Assembly: GCA_036386655.1 (NCBI GenBank)
Contig: DASVVG010000197.1
Span: 1-21,253 of the forward strand
Length of the DNA: 21,253 nucleotides
Source of the DNA: JAHWJX01 sp036386655
Lineage (GTDB): Bacteria; Pseudomonadota; Alphaproteobacteria; Caulobacterales; Caulobacteraceae
Direction of reading: 5' to 3'
Positions 7,032 to 13,086 of the stretch are shown here, in pieces. The translations under genes were made by a program, and so were the position numbers. The notes under the pieces are model-generated. The model was not told the origin of the DNA. It worked only from the letters and a program-made list of their open reading frames with translations, and did no database searches. The first letter of the stretch is position 1. Each line of letters begins with the position of its first letter.

Positions 7032-8491
7032 GTCGCCTGCCGGTAGTTCGGGGCCTCGCGCGTGATCTGCACGTCGTGCACGTGACTCTCGCGCAAGCCG
7101 GCGCCGGTGATGCGCACGAAGCGTGCGCGCCGCTGCAGCTCTTCGATCGAGTTCGCGCCGACGTAGCCCATCGAGGCCCGCAGCCCGCCCACCAGTTGGT
7201 GGATGATGGCGTTGAGCGGACCCTTGTAGGCGACCTGACCCTCGATCCCCTCGGGCACGAACTTCAGGCTGTCCTGCACTTCCTTCTGGAAGTAGCGGTC
7301 GGCGGAGCCGCGGGCCATGGCGCCCACCGATCCCATGCCGCGGTACGCCTTGTAGGAGCGGCCCTGGTAGAGGAACACCTCGCCCGGGGCCTCTTCCGTG
7401 CCGGCGAACATCGAGCCCAGCATCGCCACCGAAGCGCCCGCCGCCAGCGCCTTGGCGAGGTCGCCCGAGTACTTGATGCCGCCGTCCGCGATCACCGCCG
7501 CGCCGGAACCGTCCGCCGCCCGCGCCGCCTCGGAGACCGCGGTGAGCTGAGGCACGCCTACGCCGGCGACGATCCGCGTGGTGCAGATCGAGCCCGGGCC
7601 GATTCCGACCTTGATCGCGTCGGCGCCCGCGTCCACCAGCGCCCGCGCCCCGTCGTACGTCGCCACGTTGCCGGCCACGACCTGCACGCGGTTGCTCTCG
7701 CGCTTCAGGCGGCGGACCGCCTCGCCGACATGCACCGAATGGCCGTGGGCGGTGTCGATCACCACCACGTCCACGCCGGCTTCGATCAGCGCCATCGAGC
7801 GTTCGAACCCGGCGTCGCCCACGGTGGACGCCGCGCCCACGCGCAGCCGGCCCTGCTCGTCCTTCGCGGCGTGGGGGAAGGCCTGCGCCTTCTCCATGTC
7901 GTTGACGGTGATCAGCCCGACGGCGCGGTTGTCGTCGTCCACGACGATCAGCCGTTCGATGCGGCGCTGCTGCAGGATGCGGCGCGCCTCCTCCTGCCCG
8001 ACGCCCTCGCGCACGACCGCCAGGTCGTCCTTGGTCATCACGGCGGAGGCGGGCTGGTCCAGGTCGCTTTCGAAGCGCAGGTCCCGGTTGGTGAGGATGC
8101 CGCACAGGCGGCCGGTGCCCCGCTCCACCACCGGGAAGCCGGAAATCTTCCGCCGCTCGGTGATCGCCTTCACTTCGCGCAGCGGCGTGTCGGGGTGGAT
8201 GGTCACGGGATTGATGACCATGCCGCTCTCGTAGCGCTTCACCGCGCGGACCTGGTCGGCCTGCTCCTCGGTCGACAGGTTGCGGTGGATCACGCCCATG
8301 CCGCCCGCTTGAGCCATGGCGATGGCGAGCCGGCTCTCGGTGACGGTGTCCATGGCCGACGACATCAGCGGGATGTTCAGGCGGACGTCGCGCGTGAGCC
8401 GCGTCGAGACGTCCGTCTCGTGCGGCATGACCTCGGACGGGCCGGGCTCGAGCAAAACGTCGTCGAAGGTGAGCCCTTCGCGAATCTCCAT
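7028..8491 (-). CDS. guaB: IMP dehydrogenase
   Basis: This 487-residue protein is a full-length bacterial IMP dehydrogenase, the NAD-dependent, rate-limiting step from IMP to XMP. The N-terminus 'LTFDDVLLEPGPSEV' and 'MSSAMDTVTE' are diagnostic. A CBS pair (about 92-205) interrupts the barrel, and the catalytic loop 'GIGPGSICTTRIVAGVG' places the nucleophile at C303. The flap region contains 'YRGMGSVGAM'. The ATG at 8491-8489 is preceded by a good Shine-Dalgarno, CGGAGA, with 5 bp spacing. Upstream are a 57-bp gap and a candidate promoter, so guaB probably opens the operon guaB / methyltransferase / guaA / importer / dehydratase. Its TGA overlaps the CTG start of the next gene. No guanine-sensing RNA element is recognisable. 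Confidence 0.98.
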   Translation of the reverse strand: MEIREGLTFDDVLLEPGPSEVMPHETDVSTRLTRDVRLNIPLMSSAMDTVTESRLAIAMAQAGGMGVIHRNLSTEEQADQVRAVKRYESGMVINPVTIHPDTPLREVKAITERRKISGFPVVERGTGRLCGILTNRDLRFESDLDQPASAVMTKDDLAVVREGVGQEEARRILQQRRIERLIVVDDDNRAVGLITVNDMEKAQAFPHAAKDEQGRLRVGAASTVGDAGFERSMALIEAGVDVVVIDTAHGHSVHVGEAVRRLKRESNRVQVVAGNVATYDGARALVDAGADAIKVGIGPGSICTTRIVAGVGVPQLTAVSEAARAADGSGAAVIADGGIKYSGDLAKALAAGASVAMLGSMFAGTEEAPGEVFLYQGRSYKAYRGMGSVGAMARGSADRYFQKEVQDSLKFVPEGIEGQVAYKGPLNAIIHQLVGGLRASMGYVGANSIEELQRRARFVRITGAGLRESHVHDVQITREAPNYRQAT

Positions 8492-8496
8492 CGGAG

Positions 8497-8502
8497 TCTC
8501 CG
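8497..8502 (-). promoter_or_regulatory. guaB ribosome binding site within a short inverted repeat
   Basis: Read on the minus strand, CGGAGA lies 5 bp upstream of the guaB ATG, a normal Shine-Dalgarno distance, and it fixes the start. The same bases form half of the perfect inverted repeat CGGAG-A-CTCCG (8492-8502) directly abutting the ATG. A one-base loop is too tight for a full hairpin, so the repeat may be chance or a protein site. Confidence 0.6.
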
Positions 8503-8515
8503 TTTTGCGGGCCGC

Positions 8516-8544
8516 GTATAACCGCTGCGCCGCGAGTCCGGAAG
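8516..8544 (-). promoter_or_regulatory. Candidate promoter for the guaB operon
   Basis: On the minus strand, CTTCCG (bases 8544-8539) and TTATAC (8521-8516) are separated by 17 bp, 24 bp upstream of the guaB ATG. TTATAC is a fair -10 match and stands out in this G+C-rich stretch; the -35 match is weak. The start of transcription would fall near 8509, leaving a leader of about 18 bases that includes the Shine-Dalgarno. This lies in the only gap among the minus-strand genes between 666 and 10757. Assigned by eye only. Confidence 0.35.
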
Positions 8545-8548
8545 CCGC

Positions 8549-9250
8549 TCAGCGCCCCTTGAAGCCCATCGCGACGATGTAGACCTCGGAGCTGTCCTGG
8601 CGGCTCGCCTTGGGCTTCACGTGCTTCACGTCGGCGAAGTGTCGTTTGAGGCGGTTCAGGACCTCTCCGGCGGAGCCGCCCTGGAAGTTCTTGGTCATGA
8701 ACGCGCCGCCTGGCTTCAGGTGGGCGATGGCGAAGTCCGCGGCCGCCTCGATCAACGCGACGATCTTCAGGTGGTCGGTGGCCCGGTGCCCGACGGTGTT
8801 CTGGGCCATGTCGGAGAGCACGAGGTCCGGCTCGCCCCCGAGCAGCTCGATCAGCCGCTCCCCCACGCCGGGTTCGGTGAAATCCGCCTGCACCAGTTCG
8901 GCGCCCGCGATCGGCTCGACCGCCAGAAGATCGACGCCGACCACGGCGGCCGCGCCGCGCTGGAGCGCCACCTGCACCCAACCGCCGGGCGCGCAGCCCA
9001 GGTCGACGACGCGCGCGCCGCGCTTGATCAGCCGGTGCTTGTCGTCCGCCTCGATCAGCTTGAAGGCCGCGCGCGAGCGCCAGCCCTCCGCCTTCGCCCG
9101 CTGGACGTAGGGGTCGTTGATCTGGCGTTCGAGCCACTGCTGTTGCGAGGGCGTACGGCCCTCCGCGGTCTTCAGCCGTGCGGCGGCGGTGCGCCCGGCC
9201 GGGTCGCCCTTCGTGGGCAGACGGACCAGCCGGCGCTTCTCGTCGCTCAC
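8549..9250 (-). CDS. rlmE: 23S rRNA (uridine-2552 2'-O)-methyltransferase RlmE (FtsJ/RrmJ)
   Basis: This 233-residue protein methylates the ribose of U2552 in the 23S rRNA A-loop, a late step in 50S maturation. The catalytic K-D-K-E tetrad is present: K64 ('RSRAAFKL'), D147 ('LVLSDMAQN'), K187 ('GAFMTKNFQG') and E222 ('RQDSSEVYIV'). The SAM motif is 'VVDLGCAPGGW' (81-91). It is about 25 residues longer than the E. coli protein, owing to a basic N-terminal extension (residues 1-25) of the kind seen in alphaproteobacteria. The start is GTG at 9250-9248, overlapping the ohr stop by 4 bp (GTGA). The next gene, guaB, starts 57 bp downstream. Confidence 0.95.
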   Translation of the reverse strand: MSDEKRRLVRLPTKGDPAGRTAAARLKTAEGRTPSQQQWLERQINDPYVQRAKAEGWRSRAAFKLIEADDKHRLIKRGARVVDLGCAPGGWVQVALQRGAAAVVGVDLLAVEPIAGAELVQADFTEPGVGERLIELLGGEPDLVLSDMAQNTVGHRATDHLKIVALIEAAADFAIAHLKPGGAFMTKNFQGGSAGEVLNRLKRHFADVKHVKPKASRQDSSEVYIVAMGFKGR

Positions 9251-9684
9251 GCCGCGACCGCGCCGCGAGTCGTCACGGTGACCGGCGCACCGTTGCGGAA
9301 CGCGTTCGAATACGGGCACACCTCGTGCGCCTCCGCCGTCAGCGCCTCCGCCTCCGCCTGCGGCAGCCCGGGCAGCAAGGCTTCGATCTCGATCTCGAAG
9401 GCAAAGCCCCCTTCCGGGCTCCGCCCCATGCCGACCTTGGCCGTGACGGAGACGTCTTCCAGCGTCATCTTCCGGCGCGTCGCCACGAACTGCAGCGCCG
9501 AGCCGAAGCAGGCGGAATAGCCGAGGGCCACCAGCTGCTCCGGATTCGTTCCGTTGCCGCCGGGCCCGCCGAGGTCCTTGGGCATTGAGAAATCTACTAC
9601 GACCTTGCCGTCGGAGGTCTCGCCGTGGCCGCCGTTCCGGCCGCCGCCGGTGGTGGTCGCCTTCGCCGTGTAGAGGATGTTCAT
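9247..9684 (-). CDS. ohr: Organic hydroperoxide resistance protein (Ohr/OsmC family)
   Basis: This 145-residue protein is a thiol peroxidase that reduces organic and fatty-acid hydroperoxides, usually with lipoylated proteins as electron donor. The redox cysteines are C59 in 'LGYSACFGSA' and C123 in 'EVCPYSNAFR', the latter diagnostic of Ohr as opposed to OsmC. The Arg-Glu pair that orients the peroxidatic Cys is probably R16 ('GGGRNGGH') and E49 ('NPEQLVALG'). The start motif 'MNILYTAKATTTGGG' and the length fit Ohr. The ATG at 9684-9682 overlaps the ppx stop by 4 bp, and the TGA overlaps the rlmE GTG by 4 bp. The usual thiol-based repressor gene ohrR is not in the window, and there is no space for a private promoter. 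Confidence 0.95.
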   Translation of the reverse strand: MNILYTAKATTTGGGRNGGHGETSDGKVVVDFSMPKDLGGPGGNGTNPEQLVALGYSACFGSALQFVATRRKMTLEDVSVTAKVGMGRSPEGGFAFEIEIEALLPGLPQAEAEALTAEAHEVCPYSNAFRNGAPVTVTTRGAVAA

Positions 9685-10757
9685 GCCGCCTCTCCCTTCC
9701 GCCGCCGCCCGCCCCGTCGGCGACCCGACCGCCGCCCATTCATGAGCGAGAGCAACAGGCCCTCGCGCAGCCCGCGATCCGCCACCCGCACCCGCTCGCA
9801 GGGCCAGGTCTCCTGCACCGCCTGCAGGATCGCCGCCCCCGCCAGCACCAGATCGGCGCGATCGGGGCCGATGCAAGGCTCCGCGGCGCGCGCAGACGGC
9901 GACAGCCCCAGGAGGCGCTCGGCCGTCGCCGCGCAGTCGCCCTCCGTCAGCCACAGGCCGTCCACCTTCGAGCGGTCGTAGCGCTTCAGGCCGAGGTGCA
10001 GGCCCGCGAGACTGGTGATCGCGCCCGAGGTGCCCACCAGGTGCGCTCGTCCGTCCTCGAAGGCCGGGCGGAGTTCGTCGGCGAGGCGGAAGCGCTCCAG
10101 CTCGGCCTTCACCGCATCGACCATCGCCCGGTACCACGCGGCCTCGCCGGGCCGGTGCTCCGGGAAACGCTCGGCGAGCGAGACGACGCCCACGGGCATG
10201 GAAAGCCAGGCCTGCACCGGCGGCGGCCCCGCGCCGTCCGCGCCGCGCAGGTCGAGCCACGACAGCTCGGTGGAACCTCCGCCCACGTCCAGCACGAGCG
10301 CCGCGTCGGCGGTACGATCGAGGAGGTTCACGCAGCCGGCGACCGACAGGCGCGCCTCCTCCTGGGGGCTGATGACCTTCAGCTCGAGCCCGGTCTCCTG
10401 CGTCACGCGATCGACGAAGGCCCGCCCGTTCTCGGCCGAGCGACAGGCCTGGGTGGCAACCGCCCGGATGCCGGCCACTTCGCGCCGCTTCACCTTCTCA
10501 GCACAGATGCGCAGCGCCGCCATGGCGCGCTCCATGGCCGCATCGCCGAGGCGGCCGGTTTGCGACAGCCCCTCGCCCAGGCGGACGATGCGGGAGAACG
10601 CCTCGATCACGCGGAAGCCGCCCTCCGACGGGGTGGCGATCAGCAGGCGGCAGTTGTTGGTGCCGAGGTCGAGCGCGGCGTAGCAGCGCCCCCCGGGCGC
10701 GCCGCCGCGTCGTCGCCGCGCCGGCACGCCGGCCGCGCGGGCATGGGTGTCAGCCAT
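9681..10757 (-). CDS. Ppx/GppA-family phosphatase (exopolyphosphatase-like)
   Basis: This 358-residue member of the ASKHA superfamily hydrolyses terminal phosphates of polyphosphate or pppGpp. The phosphate-1 motif is 'ALDLGTNNCRLLIA' (28-41), the phosphate-2 motif is 'VLDVGGGSTELSW', and the catalytic Glu lies in 'VISPQEEARLS'. It has only the two N-terminal ASKHA lobes and lacks the HD-like C-terminal half of the E. coli Ppx of about 510 residues, as is usual for the short alphaproteobacterial form. Both ends are Arg-rich ('ARRRRGG' near residue 13; 'GRRSGRRRGGRRRKGEAA' at the C-terminus), which could bind polyanions. The ATG at 10757-10755 is supported by AGGGGA 6 bp upstream. Polyphosphatase versus pppGpp hydrolase cannot be decided from the sequence. 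Confidence 0.92.
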   Translation of the reverse strand: MADTHARAAGVPARRRRGGAPGGRCYAALDLGTNNCRLLIATPSEGGFRVIEAFSRIVRLGEGLSQTGRLGDAAMERAMAALRICAEKVKRREVAGIRAVATQACRSAENGRAFVDRVTQETGLELKVISPQEEARLSVAGCVNLLDRTADAALVLDVGGGSTELSWLDLRGADGAGPPPVQAWLSMPVGVVSLAERFPEHRPGEAAWYRAMVDAVKAELERFRLADELRPAFEDGRAHLVGTSGAITSLAGLHLGLKRYDRSKVDGLWLTEGDCAATAERLLGLSPSARAAEPCIGPDRADLVLAGAAILQAVQETWPCERVRVADRGLREGLLLSLMNGRRSGRRRGGRRRKGEAA

Positions 10758-10763
10758 TCGCCG

Positions 10764-10769
10764 TCCCCT
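10764..10769 (-). promoter_or_regulatory. Shine-Dalgarno fixing the ppx start
   Basis: AGGGGA on the minus strand lies 6 bp before the ATG at 10757. It selects that start over an in-frame ATG 21 codons further upstream (10820), which has no such site and would add residues without visible homology. Confidence 0.7.
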
Positions 10770-10867
10770 GGCGGCGAGCCGTTGGTTCGCCTCAGCCGCC
10801 CTTCGGGTGCACCGTAGCAATACGCCGCGGCAACTGGAACCCGCATGGTGGCGGACGGCCGCGGCCC

Positions 10868-10873
10868 TATATC
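10868..10873 (+). promoter_or_regulatory. Candidate -10 element giving a leaderless phhA transcript
   Basis: TATATC ends 6 bp before the phhA ATG at 10880, so a normal start point would fall on or next to the A of the ATG. The 18 bases before the ATG (CCCTATATCCCCACG and flank) contain no purine-rich Shine-Dalgarno. No clear -35 box is seen around 10845-10850 (ATGGTG). The call rests on the short distance and the missing ribosome site. Confidence 0.3.
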
Positions 10874-10879
10874 CCCACG

Positions 10880-11749
10880 ATGAGCGCAGACGGCTTCAAC
10901 CCCGCGCCGCCTCCGGGGGCGGGGGCGGACTGGACCATCGACCAGGGGTTCGACGCCTACACGCCGGATGAGCACCGCACATGGCTCGCGCTCTTCGACC
11001 GCCAGCGTGAGGTCCTGGAGCACCGGGCCGCGGAGCCGTTCCTTCGGGGACTGGAGGCGCTCGACCTGGGGGGCGACGGCGTGCCGGACTTCCGGCGCCT
11101 GAACGAGCAGCTGAAGCGACTGACCGGTTGGACCGTGGTCGCGGTGCCCGGGCTGGTGCCCGATGCCGTGTTCTTCGAGCACCTCGCCAACCGACGTTTC
11201 CCGGCGGGCCGATTCCTGAGGAGCCCCGAGCAGCTCGACTACCTGCGGGAGCCGGACGTGTTCCACGACGTGTTCGGGCACGTGCCGATGCTGACGGACC
11301 CGGCGTACGCCGAGAACATGGCGGCCTATGGGGCGGGCGGGCTGCGGATCATGGGGTCCGGGCTGCTGCCCAAGCTGGCGCGTCTCTACTGGTACACGGT
11401 CGAGTTCGGGCTGGTCGAAGCGGCCGAGGGGCTGCGCATCTACGGTGCCGGGATCCTGTCCTCGGAATCGGAGAGCGTCTTCGCGCTGGAGGACCCTTCG
11501 CCCAACCGCCTCGGGCTCGACATCGAGCGGGTGATGCGCACCCCCTATCGCATCGACGACTTCCAGCAGGTCTACTTCGTGATCCCGTCGATGCAGGGCC
11601 TGATCGAGGCGACACTGCAGGACTTCGACCCGATCTACGCGCGCCTACCCCACTCGCCCGACGTGGAAATCGCCGCTGTGCTTCCGGAGGATCGCGTGTT
11701 CACGCGCGGCACACAGGCGTACGCCCGGAGCCGGCTCGCACCTGGTTAG
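10880..11749 (+). CDS. phhA: Phenylalanine 4-monooxygenase
   Basis: This 289-residue non-haem iron enzyme hydroxylates phenylalanine to tyrosine using tetrahydropterin and O2. The iron triad is H129 and H134 in 'DVFHDVFGHVPML' and E175 in 'YWYTVEFGLVE'. Other conserved parts are 'WTVVAVPGLVPDAVFFEHLA' (84-103) and 'GAGILSSESE'. It has the size of bacterial single-domain enzymes, without the ACT-like regulatory domain of animal homologues. The pterin carbinolamine dehydratase (phhB) and tyrosine catabolic genes that often accompany it are not in the window. It stands alone on the plus strand and ends with TAG at 11747-11749, overlapping the stop of convergent astB. Supply of tyrosine or catabolism of phenylalanine are both possible; the neighbouring arginine catabolic genes favour catabolism. 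Confidence 0.96.
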   Translation: MSADGFNPAPPPGAGADWTIDQGFDAYTPDEHRTWLALFDRQREVLEHRAAEPFLRGLEALDLGGDGVPDFRRLNEQLKRLTGWTVVAVPGLVPDAVFFEHLANRRFPAGRFLRSPEQLDYLREPDVFHDVFGHVPMLTDPAYAENMAAYGAGGLRIMGSGLLPKLARLYWYTVEFGLVEAAEGLRIYGAGILSSESESVFALEDPSPNRLGLDIERVMRTPYRIDDFQQVYFVIPSMQGLIEATLQDFDPIYARLPHSPDVEIAAVLPEDRVFTRGTQAYARSRLAPG

Positions 11750-13086
11750 TCGCGGGCGCGCTGGAAGGGGTAGAAGTCGGAGCCGAGCGCCAGCAGGCCG
11801 CTGAGTTCGTCGAGCGCCACTCGGCTTTCCTCCAGCAGCGCCGGGTCGGCCAGATCTTCGACCGAGAGCCGGTCGCGGTACCGCCGCTCGGCCCACGCGT
11901 TCAGGCTGTCGTGCAGCTCGGGCGTGAAGCGCTGGCGTGGGTTCGTCGCAGCGAGTTCCTCATCCGTAAGCACGACGCGCAGCCGCAGGCAGGCGGGGCC
12001 GCCACCGTTGCGCATGCTCTGGCGCACGTCGACGTACTCGACGCGCCCGATCGGCCCGTTGGAACCCGGCAGCGCGGACGCCACGGCGTGGGCGCTCGGC
12101 GTCTCGGAGGTCTCTATCGGCGCGATGAGCGTGAGCCGGTCGTCGCCCGGGACCTGCACCAGCATCGAGTTGAACAGGTAGGAGGACACCGCCTCCGCGA
12201 GCGGCAGGTCCGCCTCGCTGATCTCGACGAACACCGGCTCGAACAGACCGTCCGCGGCGCGGCGGAGCGACTCGTGCACGGCGGCCGTGTCCTCGAAGGC
12301 CGACTGATGGTGGAAGAGGCAGGTTCGCGCGCCCACGCAGACCACGTCGTTGTGGAACGCCCCGCCCTGGATCGCCGCACGCGCCTGCCGCACGAGCACC
12401 GGGCGCTTCGAGCCGTGTCGCCGGGCGACGGCGTCGCTGGCTTCCAGCGTCTGCCGGGCGGGATAGCGGCCGCTCCACGCCTCCCATGCTTCGCGGCCCC
12501 AGACATAGAGCTCCACCCCCGGCTCCCCGTGGTCGGCGGCGAGCCGCACGTGGTTGGCCGCGCCTTCGTCCGCGAAGTGGGGGGAGCGGAGCAGCGCGTC
12601 GTGCACGGCGAAGCGGCTCTCGTCCGGGAACAGCGTACGCAGGGCACGCGTGGTCTGCTCCGGCTCAAGCGACCGATGCAGCTGCGTCAGGAGGTTGGCG
12701 GGCGTGAAGTGCACGCGGCCGTCGGCGGAGTCCGCTGACGGCGTCCCGGTGGCGGCGTTAGCAGCCCACATGGCCGAGGCCGAACAGGCGGCCGAAGCCA
12801 CTGCCGGCGCCTCGCGCCACGCGCGCTCCACCACCTGCCCGTCGGAGCCGCCGAACCCGACCGAGCGCAGGAAAGCGACGTGCGGACGCTCGTGCGGCGG
12901 CAAGACGAACTGGGGAACTCCGAGGTCCGCCAGACGCCGCATCTTGCGCAGGCCTTCGAGCACGGCGGCGCGCGGGTTGGACACCTCGCCGCGGTTTCGT
13001 TCGCTCGCCAGATTGCCGGGCGAGAGACCGGCGTAGGAGTGCGTCGGGCCGACCAGCCCGTCGCAGTTCGCCTCGACCGCGCTCAC
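11746..13086 (-). CDS. astB: N-succinylarginine dihydrolase
   Basis: This 446-residue enzyme of the AST pathway converts N2-succinylarginine to N2-succinylornithine, CO2 and two ammonia. It belongs to the amidinotransferase fold. The catalytic residues line up with the E. coli enzyme: E174 in 'FADEGAANH', H245 in 'GGAFHNDVV' and the nucleophile C366 in 'NGGGPACLRLRVVL'. The N-terminus 'EANCDGLVGPTHSYAGLSPG' is diagnostic. The start is GTG at 13086-13084, overlapping the astD stop by 4 bp (GTGA); the frame runs 72 codons further upstream, but those residues are an off-frame reading of astD. The length matches the family. It is the last gene of the AST operon, with a TAA stop that overlaps phhA on the other strand. 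Confidence 0.97.
   Translation of the reverse strand: MSAVEANCDGLVGPTHSYAGLSPGNLASERNRGEVSNPRAAVLEGLRKMRRLADLGVPQFVLPPHERPHVAFLRSVGFGGSDGQVVERAWREAPAVASAACSASAMWAANAATGTPSADSADGRVHFTPANLLTQLHRSLEPEQTTRALRTLFPDESRFAVHDALLRSPHFADEGAANHVRLAADHGEPGVELYVWGREAWEAWSGRYPARQTLEASDAVARRHGSKRPVLVRQARAAIQGGAFHNDVVCVGARTCLFHHQSAFEDTAAVHESLRRAADGLFEPVFVEISEADLPLAEAVSSYLFNSMLVQVPGDDRLTLIAPIETSETPSAHAVASALPGSNGPIGRVEYVDVRQSMRNGGGPACLRLRVVLTDEELAATNPRQRFTPELHDSLNAWAERRYRDRLSVEDLADPALLEESRVALDELSGLLALGSDFYPFQRARD

Larger units (their letters stand above)
10758..10879. promoter_or_regulatory. Divergent intergenic region between ppx and phenylalanine hydroxylase
   Basis: These 122 bp are the only divergent gene boundary in the window, so they should carry promoters for both the ppx-ohr-rlmE unit and the phenylalanine hydroxylase gene. 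I can see the ppx Shine-Dalgarno and a TATATC element close to the plus-strand ATG. I see no convincing -35 box, operator palindrome or small gene. Confidence 0.6.

Noticed and set aside
6470..8521. Plus-strand open frame of 683 codons opposite the RsmB-type gene and guaB
   Set aside because: It is antisense to two clear genes, its translation is low-complexity Arg/His/Ala/Val-rich with no recognisable domain, and long stop-free shadows are expected in DNA this rich in G+C.
5730..9137. One minus-strand frame open for 1135 codons, which could look like a giant fusion protein ending in the RsmB-type domain
   Set aside because: The upstream 700 codons are an out-of-frame reading of rlmE and guaB, both of which are intact; only the last 433 residues show real protein features.
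11128..12738. Plus-strand open frame of 536 codons across the end of phhA and opposite astB
   Set aside because: It runs in a wrong frame through phhA and antisense to astB, with shadow-like composition.
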